A stretch of DNA of 64,000 bases from DASUPK01 sp963843085 (GCA_963843085.1 CAWJJG010000001.1:248001-312000), one strand, 5' to 3'. Positions 44,647 through 53,566 are shown, counted from the stretch's first letter. Notes: generated by a model not told the origin, from the sequence alone. Translations and numbers: made by a program.

Positions 44647-44706
44647 GGGCGAGCCGCCGTACGAAGCCGGCTCGGCTCCTCAGCTTAATCCGAGTCCCGC
44701 CGAGCT

Positions 44707-45471
44707 TCAGCGCCGGTGCTTGCTCGGGACGAAGGTGGCCGAGTAGAGCAACCGGGTTCCCTGATAAGTGCAGCGGTAGGCGCGAAGGGAGCGCGGTTGC
44801 TGCTGCGGCGCGCCGCTGTCGATGTTGGCGCGAGTTCCGTTGACGAGACAGCCGCCCCGCTTTGGCGCCCGGCTCGCGCGCCAGCGCGAGCTCACCGGCT
44901 CGGCGGCGGCGAAGACGGGGGCCCAGGTGGGAATGGTCAGCGCGGCGATCTGGCCCTTGCCGATCTTGAGCCGATGCGGCAGGACGAAGGTGACCCGTTG
45001 CCCGAAGAAGGGCTTGAGATTCACGACGGGGCCCTGGCGCAGCAGGCGGTACTTGAGCTTCCCTCGCTTCCAGCGCGTACCGGAAGGGCTCCTCGGCCTG
45101 ACGCGGACCGGCTTCAGGACGGCGAGGCGGGCCGACGATGGGCCGAACTCGCGATTGAAGAAGCGGATGTCCGAGCCGGCCGGCCTGCCGAGCCTGATGG
45201 ACCAGGCGAGGATCCGACCCGGATTCGGAGCCCTGAAGGCCCCCTTCCTGCCCCCGACCGAGAGCTGAAAGCCCGTGACCTTCGCCTCGACCAAGCAATT
45301 GTCGGGGCAGCTCGCCTTCGGCATCTTGGCGGCGCCGAGAACCTGCGCGCCCGAGGCGCGGGAGGCAAGCAGTCCCGCCGTAAGCCCCAGGAGGACAAGC
45401 AAGGCGAGCGAGGCCAGGAGGCCGCGGGCGCCGTTTCGGTCAGATGCGATTGCCATCAGGGAGGAGAACAA
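44707..45471 (-). CDS. Secreted conserved hypothetical protein
   Basis: 254 residues. Signal peptide or N-terminal anchor (LLASLALLVLLGLTAGLLAS), then CPDNCLVEAKVTGFQLSVGG with a CxxxC pair, RILAWSIRLGRPAGSDIRFF, FFGQRVTFVLPHRLKIGKGQ and IPTWAPVFAAAE. Two further cysteines near the C-terminus (GGCLVNG, RCTYQG) suggest disulfides. The layout suits an extracytoplasmic beta-sandwich protein. No enzymatic motif recognised. Divergent from the riboswitch-controlled NlpC/P60 gene. Confidence 0.75.
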   Translation of the reverse strand: MFSSLMAIASDRNGARGLLASLALLVLLGLTAGLLASRASGAQVLGAAKMPKASCPDNCLVEAKVTGFQLSVGGRKGAFRAPNPGRILAWSIRLGRPAGSDIRFFNREFGPSSARLAVLKPVRVRPRSPSGTRWKRGKLKYRLLRQGPVVNLKPFFGQRVTFVLPHRLKIGKGQIAALTIPTWAPVFAAAEPVSSRWRASRAPKRGGCLVNGTRANIDSGAPQQQPRSLRAYRCTYQGTRLLYSATFVPSKHRR

Positions 45472-45589
45472 CCGATCTCCCCCTCGGTCGCGCCCGCTGG
45501 GGTCGCAACGTCCGCTTCCTGACGTCCGAGCTCGCCGGAGCGCGACCGCGGACCGGCGGGCGGGTTCTCTTCCCCTGGAAATACAGGCC

Positions 45590-45716
45590 TAGCTGAACCG
45601 TCGCGCGACAGGCGCGGCGGCCGGGGGACCCAAGTCCCAGGGGCGAATCGCCGTCATCGAGACGGGGTAACGCGACTCTCTTCCGCGTGAGCCCGGCAGC
45701 TAACCCCGGAAGCGCA
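45590..45716 (+). ncRNA. c-di-AMP (ydaO/yuaA-type) riboswitch
   Basis: The leader of the NlpC/P60 gene contains the conserved ydaO core in order: GCTGAA at 45592, CCGGGGGACCCA (45621), CCAGGGGCGAATC (45637), GACGGGGTAAC (45661), TCTTCCG..GAGCCCGGCAGCTAACCCCG (45679-45708) and GAAGCG before the ribosome-binding site. ydaO riboswitches bind c-di-AMP and in actinobacteria often lie ahead of cell-wall hydrolase genes; they usually switch expression off when ligand is high. Recognised from memory of the consensus, not from a model search. Confidence 0.88.
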
Positions 45717-45738
45717 ACAAAGAGAGAGGTCCAACCGC

Positions 45739-46545
45739 ATGACATCCCGAGCCCGCTGCGCGGCGCGAGCGACCGCCGCCCTGCTCTTGGCCGCAGCCCT
45801 CACCGGAACGGCCTTGCTGACCACGGACACCGCCTCGGCCAAGAGGCGGCATCACCGACTGATGAAGGTGCGCTACGGCACCCGGCCGCTGCGCCCGCAC
45901 ACGCGGGGAACCGACGTCCGCGTCCTCCAGCGCAACCTGACGCGCCTCAAGCAACGCACCGCCGCCGATGGGGCATACGGCAGGGGCACGTACAAGTCCC
46001 TTCGCCGATTCGAGCGCGGTCGCCGCTGGCACGTCGACGGCTGGGCCGGCCGCCAGGAGCTCGCCGCGATCGGATACCTCGTCGGAGAGCAAAAGGCCCG
46101 CCGGCTGGCGCGGATCCAGGCGAACACCGCGCAGATCCTCCCCGACGGGACTGCGAGCGTCCCGGCTAATGCACCCCGGCCTGTGCGCAAGGCGATCAAC
46201 GCCGCCAACCGCATCCACACCAAGCCGTACGTCTGGGGCGGTGGACACGGCAACTGGGAGTCGAATGGATACGACTGCTCCGGTGCGGTCAGCTATGTCC
46301 TGCACGCCGCCGGGCTGCTGCCCTATCCGATGGCGTCGGGGGCGCTTCGGCACTGGGGCTATCCCGGGTCCGGCCAGTGGATCACCGTCTACGCCAACAA
46401 GTCACACGCCTGGATGACCGTCGCCGGCCTTCGGTTCGACACCTCCAGCGTGGGCGAATCGTGGAACCAGGGCTCTGGCCCGCGCTGGCGGGCGACGATG
46501 CGCTCCGGCGCCGGCTACGCCGTCAGATACTCGCCCGGTCTCTAG
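45739..46545 (+). CDS. Secreted PG-binding / NlpC-P60 peptidoglycan hydrolase
   Basis: 268 residues. Signal peptide (TAALLLAAALTGTALLTTDT), PG_binding_1 domain (RGTDVRVLQRNLTRLKQRTA, ADGAYGRGTYKSLRRFERG), then an NlpC/P60 papain-like domain with catalytic cysteine in NGYDCSGAVSYVLHAAG and histidine in KSHAWMTVAGLRFDT. Cleaves stem peptides of peptidoglycan. AGAGAGAGG precedes the ATG. Controlled by the upstream c-di-AMP riboswitch. It shares the PG-binding module with the M23 protein at 40923. Confidence 0.92.
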   Translation: MTSRARCAARATAALLLAAALTGTALLTTDTASAKRRHHRLMKVRYGTRPLRPHTRGTDVRVLQRNLTRLKQRTAADGAYGRGTYKSLRRFERGRRWHVDGWAGRQELAAIGYLVGEQKARRLARIQANTAQILPDGTASVPANAPRPVRKAINAANRIHTKPYVWGGGHGNWESNGYDCSGAVSYVLHAAGLLPYPMASGALRHWGYPGSGQWITVYANKSHAWMTVAGLRFDTSSVGESWNQGSGPRWRATMRSGAGYAVRYSPGL

Positions 46546-46571
46546 CAGTGGCGGCCCGACCGCCGGGAACG

Positions 46572-46606
46572 AAAACGCCCCCGCGAGGCTTCCATGCCCG
46601 GGGGCG
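46572..46606 (-). terminator. Rho-independent terminator after tRNA-Gly
   Basis: Leftward CGCCCCC ... GGGGGCG followed by TTTT (plus strand 46572-46606): a 7-bp GC stem with a 17-base loop, downstream of the tRNA-Gly 3' end. Confidence 0.65.
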
Positions 46607-46620
46607 GATGAGTCGAGGCA

Positions 46621-46694
46621 AGCGGCTGATGGGATTCGAACCCACGACCTTCTGCATGGCAAGCAGACGCTCTAGCCAGCTGAGCTACAGCCGC
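46621..46694 (-). tRNA. tRNA-Gly (GCC)
   Basis: 74 bases. Acceptor GCGGCTG/CAGCCGC, anticodon stem TCTGC/GCAGA with loop TTGCCAT (anticodon GCC, U33), T arm GTGGG TTCGAAT CCCAT, discriminator U. No CCA encoded. An intrinsic terminator follows. Confidence 0.96.
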
Positions 46695-46726
46695 GCGAGG
46701 CGATCAGTATAGGCGGGGCCTGAAGA

Positions 46727-47125
46727 TCAGCCCGCATCGAGCGCTTCGTTGAGCAGCTCGTCGGCGCGGATGTTCTCGTCGCGCTTGACGTGGCGAATCG
46801 ACCACTTCGGCAGCTCGCGCAGGGCGTCCTTCGCCTTGGTGTGGAGCGGGCGGAGGTGCTCCTGCTTCACCTTCCAGTTGCCCTTCACCTGCTCGACGAT
46901 CAGCTTCGAGTCGCCCACGAACTCGGCCTCGTCCGCCTCCAGCTGCTTGGCGAGCTCGACCCCCAGCAGCAGGGCGCGGTACTCGGCGACGTTGTTGGTC
47001 GCCACGCCGATCGTCTCGCTGCGCTCCGCGAGCGCCTCTCCGTCGGGGTCCGTGGCGACCGCCGCGATCGCCGCCTCGCCCGGATTGCCCCGGGATCCGC
47101 CGTCCACGTTGACCACGACCTTCAC
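46727..47125 (-). CDS. RNase HI-like protein
   Basis: 132 residues, GTG start at 47125. RNase H fold: VVNVDGGSRGNPGEAAIAAV (first Asp), TNNVAEYRALLLGVELAKQL (Glu), AEFVGDSKLIVEQVKGNWKV (Asp) and RHVKRDENIRADELLNEAL (last acidic residue), so all four carboxylates appear present. This short archaeal/Sto-RNase-HI-like form is common in actinobacteria and removes RNA from RNA-DNA hybrids. Lies just downstream (leftward) of the DUF6351-like gene. Confidence 0.88.
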   Translation of the reverse strand: MKVVVNVDGGSRGNPGEAAIAAVATDPDGEALAERSETIGVATNNVAEYRALLLGVELAKQLEADEAEFVGDSKLIVEQVKGNWKVKQEHLRPLHTKAKDALRELPKWSIRHVKRDENIRADELLNEALDAG

Positions 47126-47168
47126 CGGCGGGCACCGTAGCAGCGGCCCTGGCGGCCACCCGCCCCGC

Positions 47169-49559
47169 TTAGCGGCGCTTCGAGCGCGCCTGGGCGTAGC
47201 CGGTGATCGGCTTCGCGAGAGCCCGGAAGGTTCCGCCTGACTTCACCCGGATGCTCGCCGAGCACTTCTTCCCGTCGGCGATCGGGCTCTTGATCTTCCG
47301 GAAGCGGTGCCGGCGCCTGCGCTCGAAGGTGATGCGCTGCCAGGTGACCTCGGGGCATGGGGTGAGGCGAGCCGTCAGCCGCAGCCCGCGGCCGGTGCGG
47401 CGAACTCCGAGCTTCAGACGGCGCTTCAGCGCCGTGACCGTCTGGGGTGGGCCGAAGGACTGCCACGTCCCGGCGAGAGGTTGCTCCCCCACCCCCGCCT
47501 TTCCGAAGTCGCAGACGCCGTCCGGGAAGACCTGGTGCAGTCGGGTGACCTGCGCGGGCGATGGGGATCCATAGTCCGCGGGATCGACCGACTCGAGCTG
47601 ACACTTCTCAACGAATGAATCGATCGGCAAGCCCGCGACCATCCGGGGGAGGCTGTGCGGCGGGTATGCCGTCTGGCAGGGGCCCGTGCCGCCGATCACC
47701 GCCGGCTCGTCGATTCGGTTCCCGCCGATCCAGCAGGCGTCGACCGCCGCCGGGGGCTTGTCGACGATCACCTTCTCGGCGGGGCTCCGAGACGAGGGGT
47801 CAGCCTTGACCGCGTCGAGCCACTGGCCCATCAGATCCAGCGCCGCATCCTGCATCGGCTGAACGTTCGCCCCCCCGCTCGCGCGGAACATCACCTGGTT
47901 GGCGTAGGTCCCGTTGGTGCGCTGCAGACGGGCCCGCATGATGTAGCCGTTGATCTCCTGGTGGACGTTGGCCGTGTTGTCGGCGTAGTTGCGGGCGTCG
48001 ATGATCGGCAGGCTCGGGACGCCGCCGGCGCCCTGGTTCATGCGCCCGGTCCGGTAGAGGATGTTGAGACCCACGGGGTTGGCCACCGAGCGCTGGGCGA
48101 CCGGCGTGCCGTCGTCGTCGAAGCCGCCTACACCCTCGTTCAGGTCGAGGAACTCGTCGAGGGTGATGTCGCCATGCTGGAGGGCGCCGAGCCCGTACTG
48201 GACGCCGATGTTGTCGAAGGTGCGCCTGGCCTTGCCCGTCCCGGGGTCGGTTCCGTAGACGTTGATCATCGAGTCCCAGAGCGTGCACCTGACGCCGCCG
48301 GGATTCGTCACCGGATCGAAGATGACCGACGGCGGGACGATGCTCTCCTGGCAGCCCTCGCTGGCGTTGACCACGTCGGCTCCTGCGCTCATGCTGTTGC
48401 AGCTGCCGGTGTTGGAGAGACCGGTGATCGCCTCCTGCTGCGCATCGCTGAGAGCTGAGCCCGGCGAGGTTCCGAAGTAGTTGGTCAGGAGCCGGCAGTC
48501 CGGATACGAAGGCTGCGAGTTGTCGGGGAAGCTCTGCTGCGGAAGCAGGCCGTCGAGCAGCCCCGGGTAGTTCTGGCCGGTCATCTGCGCCTGGACCGAG
48601 CCGCCGGAGCCGCCCTCGCCGATGGTCCACACCGGGGCCCTGCCGAGCGCCTCGATCACGCGCTCCTTGACCATCGAGGCGGTCTCGCCCGAGAGCACGT
48701 CGTTGCAGGCGGTCTGGAAGACGTTGAGGCTCGAGCTTGCGACCGCGTATCCCTCCGAGAGCTGGCGGTCGTCGAGGACCGAGCCCATGCCGATGTCGCC
48801 CTGCTGGTGGCCCGCCGAGCAGCCGCCACCGAAGGAGAAGATCAGGCGGCCGTTCCAGCCATTCGCGGTCTGGCCACCTGCGGCCAGGACGGCCCAGCGG
48901 TAGATAGAGCGGTTGATGACGCCGGATTCGATGCGGACGACGTAGTCGACCGTCTGGCCGGTGCGCGTGGTGGTCTGTGCGAGATCCGCCGGTCGCGCCG
49001 CCGGGTCGGGAAGCGGCTTGAAGGTGCCGGCCGTCGACCGGTAGCGGTACTCGACCGCCATCGGCGCCGCGCAGTCGGAGTCCGTCGGAGAGCCGAGCCC
49101 GTTCTGGACCGTGCGACAGTAGAACGGCTGCTGGTGCGGCCCGGAGATGATCGGCCCGTCGATCGGGCTGTCGAAGAGGCTGAGCTCCGCCGGCCCACGC
49201 TGTCCCTTCGCCTTGACGAGCGCCGAGATCCGATTGGAGCCGTTGCGGAGGCCCTGCACCAGCCCGAGCAGCCGGCGCGGGTTCTGTGCGTCGGGTGCAA
49301 AGGCGCCGGTGACGTCGAGGCCGTTGCGGCGCACCCGTACCTTGCCAACCGGGTCCGGCTTCGGCACGTCCACCGCGATCAGCGCGTTTCCGCCACTGAC
49401 CATGTCGGGCCGCGAGGACTGCACCGAGAGCGAGAGCGGCTGCGACTTCGGTCTGTGCTTGTGCTTCTTCGGCTTGGCCCCGGCGAGACCAGGCGCCACG
49501 GCCGCGATGAGCAGCGTCATCGCCACGGTCAGGAGTCCCTTCCTCATTGCGACTTTCAA
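47169..49559 (-). CDS. Large secreted protein, DUF6351-like
   Basis: 796 residues. Signal peptide (GLLTVAMTLLIAAVAPGLAG), an Ig-like N-terminal region, then a long alpha/beta-hydrolase-like body: NGRLIFSFGGGCSAGHQQGD, an oxyanion-like turn, and WTIGEGGSGGSVQAQMTGQN where GGSGG fits a GxSxG nucleophile elbow, followed by YPGLLDGLLPQQSFPD. Further blocks: IDARNYADNTANVHQEINGY and CWIGGNRIDEPAVIGGTG. A basic C-terminal Ig-like tail closes it. The family name is from memory. An esterase role is inference from the GxSxG and His-containing blocks; substrate unknown. Confidence 0.8.
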   Translation of the reverse strand: MKVAMRKGLLTVAMTLLIAAVAPGLAGAKPKKHKHRPKSQPLSLSVQSSRPDMVSGGNALIAVDVPKPDPVGKVRVRRNGLDVTGAFAPDAQNPRRLLGLVQGLRNGSNRISALVKAKGQRGPAELSLFDSPIDGPIISGPHQQPFYCRTVQNGLGSPTDSDCAAPMAVEYRYRSTAGTFKPLPDPAARPADLAQTTTRTGQTVDYVVRIESGVINRSIYRWAVLAAGGQTANGWNGRLIFSFGGGCSAGHQQGDIGMGSVLDDRQLSEGYAVASSSLNVFQTACNDVLSGETASMVKERVIEALGRAPVWTIGEGGSGGSVQAQMTGQNYPGLLDGLLPQQSFPDNSQPSYPDCRLLTNYFGTSPGSALSDAQQEAITGLSNTGSCNSMSAGADVVNASEGCQESIVPPSVIFDPVTNPGGVRCTLWDSMINVYGTDPGTGKARRTFDNIGVQYGLGALQHGDITLDEFLDLNEGVGGFDDDGTPVAQRSVANPVGLNILYRTGRMNQGAGGVPSLPIIDARNYADNTANVHQEINGYIMRARLQRTNGTYANQVMFRASGGANVQPMQDAALDLMGQWLDAVKADPSSRSPAEKVIVDKPPAAVDACWIGGNRIDEPAVIGGTGPCQTAYPPHSLPRMVAGLPIDSFVEKCQLESVDPADYGSPSPAQVTRLHQVFPDGVCDFGKAGVGEQPLAGTWQSFGPPQTVTALKRRLKLGVRRTGRGLRLTARLTPCPEVTWQRITFERRRRHRFRKIKSPIADGKKCSASIRVKSGGTFRALAKPITGYAQARSKRR

Positions 49560-49589
49560 AACCCGGCACGTACGTCCGGGTTGCGGGGG

Positions 49590-51677
49590 CTAGGCCCGGA
49601 CTTCCTCCTGCGATCCAGCCTCGGCGATCACCTTCTGCGCCAGGTGCGAGGGGATCTCCTCGTGGCGCGCGAACTCCATCGTGTAGTCGCCCCGTCCACC
49701 GGTGATCTGGCGCAGGTCGCGCGCATAGTCGAGCACCTCGGCCATCGGCACCTCGGCCTTGATCTCGGTTGCGGATCCCTTCGCCTCCATGCCGAGCGGC
49801 CGGCCGCGCCGTGAGTTCAGATCCCCCACCACGTCGCCCACGACGTCCTCGGGGACGCTGACCGTGAGCAGCATGATCGGCTCGAGCAGCACGGGGTCGG
49901 CCTTCTCCATCGCCTCCTTGAACGCCATCGACCCCGCCACCTTGAAGGCGTTCTCGGAGGAATCGACGCGGTGGTACTGGCCGTCGTAGAGACGGACCTG
50001 GAGATCCTTGACGGGGTAGCCGGCGAGGACGCCGTGCTGCATCGCCTCGGCGATGCCCTTCTCGACCGCCGGAATGAATCCCTTGGGGATGGCCCCGCCC
50101 TTGATCTCGTCGACGAACTCGAAGCCCGCACCTGACTCGGTGGGGGCTATCTCGATGTGGCAATCGCCGAACTGACCCCGGCCGCCCGTCTGCTTCTTGT
50201 AGCGGCCGTGTGCCTTGGCGGGCTTGCGAACCGCCTCCAGGTACGGCACCCGCGGCGGGTGCAGCTCGATCTCGGCGCCGAAGCGGCTCTTCATCCGCTC
50301 GGTGATCACCTCGACGTGGATCTGGGTGAGCCCGGCGATGATCTGCTCGCCGGTCTGTTGATCCCGGTGGACGTCGAGTGTCGGGTCCTCCTCCTCGAGC
50401 CGGCGGATCGCCCCGGCGGCCTTGTCGTCGTCGCCCTTGGTCTTCGCCTCGAAGGCGAACGCCATCACCGGTGCGGGAAGGTCGAGCGCGGGGAACGAGA
50501 TCCTCGTGTCCTTCTCCGCCAGCACGTCGCCGGCACGCGTCTCCTTGAGCTTGGCGACGGCACCGATGTCACCGGCGCCGAGCTCGTCCGTCTGCTCGTG
50601 CTCCTTGCCGCGCGGGATCAGGATCTGCCCGATCCGCTCCTTGGCTCGCCGGGTGACGTTGTTGAGGTGGGAGTCGCCCTTCATCACCCCCGAATAGACG
50701 CGAAAGAGGTTGAGACGGCCGGCGTACGGATCCGCGAGCGTCTTGAAGACGTAGGCGACAAGCTCGCCGTCCTCGTCGGGGGCGATCTCGATCTCCTCTC
50801 CCTCGCCGTCCAGTGCGGTGACCGGGCCACGCATCGCCGGTGAGGGAAGGTCCTCGACGAGCGCCTCCAGCAGGCGCGTGGTGCCCAGGTTCTTGGTGGC
50901 GACGCCGCAGGTGACCGGGAAGATCTTTCCGTCGGTGACGCCGCGCTTCAGCACCGTGACGATCTCGTCGTGGTCGATCTCCTCGCCCTCGAGGTAGCGC
51001 TCCATCAGCTCGTCCGAGTTCTCGGCGACCTCGTCCATCAGCTTCTCGCGGTACTCTCGGGCCTGCGCCTCGAGCTCCTCAGGGATGTCCTGCGGCTCCG
51101 GCGCGCCGCGCCCCTCGCCCTGAGCCACGAACGCCTTCATGTCGATCAGGTCGATCACACCCCGGGTCTCGTGCTCCGAGCCGATCGGGATCTCGGTCGC
51201 GACGACGTGGTTACCGAAGGCGCTCTGCAGCGATTCGAGCGCACGGAAGAAGTCGGCCCGCTCGCGGTCGAGCATGTTGACGAAGACAAGCCGGGCGAGG
51301 CCCTCGTCATCGGCGCGCTGCCAGAGGCGATCGGTGTGGACCTCGACCCCCATGACGGCGTTGACGACGACCACCGCCGCATCGGCGACGCGCAGCGAGG
51401 CGACCGTGTCCGCGATGAAGCTGGGTTCGCCGGGGGTGTCGATCAGGTTGATCTTGCGGCCGTCGTGCTCGAAGGACGAGACGGCTGCGCCGATGGACAT
51501 CCCGCGCTCCTGCTCGTCGGGCTCGTAGTCGGAGGTGGTAGTTCCGTCATCAGCCCGTCCGAGGCGATTGATGACGCCGGCCTCGAACAGCAGCGCCTCG
51601 TGAAGCGAGGTCTTCCCGGCCCCGCGATGGCCGATCAGCGCGACGTTCCGGATCCGGTCGGCGGCCTTATGAGACAT
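49590..51677 (-). CDS. Elongation factor G-like GTPase (EF-G2 type)
   Basis: 695 residues from ATG 51677. P-loop GHRGAGKTSLHEALLF, switch II DTPGEPSFIADTV. The G4 motif is NMLD instead of NKxD, as in the EF-G-like paralogues distinct from translocating FusA. Domains II-V follow, including HGRYKKQTGGRGQFGDCHIE and VGDLNSRRGRPLGMEAKGSA near the end. Ribosome-associated, but likely not the housekeeping EF-G; function unsettled in this subfamily. A 9-bp inverted repeat overlaps its promoter. Confidence 0.92.
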   Translation of the reverse strand: MSHKAADRIRNVALIGHRGAGKTSLHEALLFEAGVINRLGRADDGTTTSDYEPDEQERGMSIGAAVSSFEHDGRKINLIDTPGEPSFIADTVASLRVADAAVVVVNAVMGVEVHTDRLWQRADDEGLARLVFVNMLDRERADFFRALESLQSAFGNHVVATEIPIGSEHETRGVIDLIDMKAFVAQGEGRGAPEPQDIPEELEAQAREYREKLMDEVAENSDELMERYLEGEEIDHDEIVTVLKRGVTDGKIFPVTCGVATKNLGTTRLLEALVEDLPSPAMRGPVTALDGEGEEIEIAPDEDGELVAYVFKTLADPYAGRLNLFRVYSGVMKGDSHLNNVTRRAKERIGQILIPRGKEHEQTDELGAGDIGAVAKLKETRAGDVLAEKDTRISFPALDLPAPVMAFAFEAKTKGDDDKAAGAIRRLEEEDPTLDVHRDQQTGEQIIAGLTQIHVEVITERMKSRFGAEIELHPPRVPYLEAVRKPAKAHGRYKKQTGGRGQFGDCHIEIAPTESGAGFEFVDEIKGGAIPKGFIPAVEKGIAEAMQHGVLAGYPVKDLQVRLYDGQYHRVDSSENAFKVAGSMAFKEAMEKADPVLLEPIMLLTVSVPEDVVGDVVGDLNSRRGRPLGMEAKGSATEIKAEVPMAEVLDYARDLRQITGGRGDYTMEFARHEEIPSHLAQKVIAEAGSQEEVRA

Positions 51678-51680
51678 CGC

Positions 51681-51713
51681 TGGCAACCCTATAGACACGG
51701 ACAAGGGTTGCCA
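51681..51713 (-). promoter_or_regulatory. Inverted repeat over the promoter of the EF-G-like gene
   Basis: TGGCAACCC (51681-51689) and GGGTTGCCA (51705-51713) are perfect 9-base arms separated by 15 bases. Leftward, the arms cover a TTGGCA -35-like hexamer and follow a TATAGG -10-like hexamer, 4-30 bases ahead of ATG 51677. The position suggests an operator; an RNA hairpin is the alternative. Confidence 0.4.
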
Positions 51714-51781
51714 AGGCATTGGCGCCCGAGCCCCGCACGCCCGGACGCGAAGCGGAGGACGTGCGGGTTATGGCGAAGCCG

Positions 51782-52558
51782 TCAACCGGTGCTCTTCAAC
51801 CGCGACCGCAGTCGCAGGACGGCCTTCGAGTGGAGCTGCGAGACCCGGGACTCGGTGACGCCGAGGACCTCGCCGATCTCCCGAAGGGTGAGGTTCTCGA
51901 AGTAGTAGAGGGCGACGACCAGCGTCTCCCGCTCGGGCAGGTCCTGGATCGCCTCGCCGAGCCGGTCCTTGACCTCGCTGGTGTCGAGCGCAGCCTGCGG
52001 ATCGGGCGCGGACTCGTCCTCGATCGTGTCGAGCAGCGAGACCTTGTCGCCGGAGGAGTCCGGCGTCATCCAGAGCTCCTCGAGGGCGAGAATCGACGAA
52101 TTGGAGATCTGGAGCAGGGCCTCCTGGAGTTCCTCCTCCTTCATTCCCATCCGCTCGGCGAGCTCGGCGTCCGTGGGCGGGCGGCCGAGCTCATGCTCGA
52201 GCTTCGAGTTCGCCTCCTCGATCTCGCGCGCGCGGGAGCGAACCGAGCGGGGAACCCAGTCAAGCGAGCGCAGCTCGTCGATGATCGCGCCCCGAATGCG
52301 CTGCATCGCAAAGGTCTCGAATCGGATCTGGCGGCGCGGCTCGAAGCGCTCCATCGCCTCGATCAGGCCGATCATCCCGTAGGAGATCAGGTCGGCCTGG
52401 TCCACATGGGAGGGCAGCCGGGCGCCGGTGCGGCCGGCGACGAACTTGACCAGCGGCGAGTAAGCGACCACGAGTCTCTCCCGTGCGCCTTGGTCTCCCC
52501 CCTCCTTGTACCTGCGCCAGAGCTCCCGGAGCTCGAACGCCTTTACCTCGGCTTCCAT
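51782..52558 (-). CDS. RNA polymerase sigma factor, FliA/WhiG family
   Basis: 258 residues. Region 2: ARERLVVAYSPLVKFVAGRT, DLISYGMIGLIEAMERFEPR, IRFETFAMQRIRGAIIDELR. Region 3: LEHELGRPPTDAELAERMGM. Region 4: LPERETLVVALYYFENLTLR and IGEVLGVTESRVSQLHSKAV. WhiG controls sporulation and FliA controls motility in other bacteria; no flagellar or sporulation genes are visible here, so targets are unknown. Located between the XerD-like and EF-G-like genes, all leftward. Confidence 0.93.
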   Translation of the reverse strand: MEAEVKAFELRELWRRYKEGGDQGARERLVVAYSPLVKFVAGRTGARLPSHVDQADLISYGMIGLIEAMERFEPRRQIRFETFAMQRIRGAIIDELRSLDWVPRSVRSRAREIEEANSKLEHELGRPPTDAELAERMGMKEEELQEALLQISNSSILALEELWMTPDSSGDKVSLLDTIEDESAPDPQAALDTSEVKDRLGEAIQDLPERETLVVALYYFENLTLREIGEVLGVTESRVSQLHSKAVLRLRSRLKSTG

Positions 52559-52588
52559 GGACCTTTCACCTGCACTTGGGCGCTTTCG

Positions 52589-53515
52589 TCAAGCGCGGGG
52601 ATGACTGCGAGCGTACTGGCTTTGCAGCCACGATGGCTCAACTTGGGTGTAAACCTGCGTCGTCGAGAGGCTGGCGTGCCCGAGAAGCTCCTGAATGCTC
52701 CGCAGGTCCGCGCCTCCCTCGAGTAGATGGGTCGCGAATGAGTGGCGCAGGGCATGCGGCGAGACGCCACCCGCGATCGCGGCCTCGCGGACCCAGCGCT
52801 CCAGCCGACGCCGCACATCGGAGGGATGGAGCCGCCGCCCGCTCTTTGAGACCAGAAGTGCATCTTCGCCGCCGGCACCCACCAAGGCGCGCCGGCCGCG
52901 CTCCAGGTACCGGGTGAGCGCCGCCTGCGCGGGCTCTCCCATCGGCACGAGGCGCGTCTTCCCGCCCTTTCCCTCGATCCGCAGCCTCTCACCGTCGAAG
53001 TCGGGGGAGCCCATGTCGAGGTTGACCACCTCCTCGGCTCGCAGGCCGCAGGAGTAGGCGAGCTCGAGCATCGCCCGGTCGCGCATCTCCAGGGGTGTGC
53101 CAGTGGGGATTCGATCCAGCAGAGTCTGCATCTCCTCACGGCTGAGAACGCGAGGGAGCTTGCGGTCCTGCTTCGGGCTCGCAACCAGGTCGGCCGGATT
53201 CGCCTCCATCTCGCCGGAGCGCACCAGCGCACCGTAGAAGGCGCGGATCGCGGCGAGCTTGCGCCCCACGCCCGCCTTGGAGATCCCGCGCTCCGAGAGG
53301 ACGGCTGCGAAGCGGCGCAGGTCGCGGTGACCGAGCGAGGCGGGCTCGCGGCCGAGGGCGTCCGCCCAGACGGCCAGCTGCCCCACGTCGTTGGAGTACG
53401 CCTTCCGTGTGGCCTCGGCGGCGGAGCGAGCCGAGAGGTCGCGATCGAAGAGAGCCAGCGCGTCGCTCCACGGTTCGCTCAGCGTGACTTCCGGGGCCGG
53501 GGCTCCCATGTACAT
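52589..53515 (-). CDS. XerD-like tyrosine recombinase
   Basis: 308 residues. N-terminal SAM-like DNA-binding domain (about 15-105). Catalytic residues: Arg in YSCGLRAEEVVNL, Lys in EGKGGKTRLVPMG, His/Arg in VSPHALRHSFATHL, His in LGHASLSTTQVYT and the tyrosine of VYTQVEP. Complete for the family. Either chromosome-dimer resolution (Xer) or an integrase; the absence of flanking repeats or phage genes favours Xer. Start ATG 53515 or the ATG two codons on. Confidence 0.92.
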   Translation of the reverse strand: MYMGAPAPEVTLSEPWSDALALFDRDLSARSAAEATRKAYSNDVGQLAVWADALGREPASLGHRDLRRFAAVLSERGISKAGVGRKLAAIRAFYGALVRSGEMEANPADLVASPKQDRKLPRVLSREEMQTLLDRIPTGTPLEMRDRAMLELAYSCGLRAEEVVNLDMGSPDFDGERLRIEGKGGKTRLVPMGEPAQAALTRYLERGRRALVGAGGEDALLVSKSGRRLHPSDVRRRLERWVREAAIAGGVSPHALRHSFATHLLEGGADLRSIQELLGHASLSTTQVYTQVEPSWLQSQYARSHPRA

Positions 53516-53566
53516 AACTTCGCCGCGCAGCGCCTGGACCCTGCGTTACGGCGACGAGTTGCCGAG

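Noticed and set aside
47800..50163. 787-residue leftward frame overlapping the DUF6351-like gene and the EF-G-like gene
   Set aside because: Arg/Gly-rich shadow that spans two real genes in another frame.
52589..53515. Integrase of a mobile island
   Set aside because: No attachment repeats, phage genes or tRNA adjoin it, and its neighbours are housekeeping; a Xer-type recombinase is simpler.
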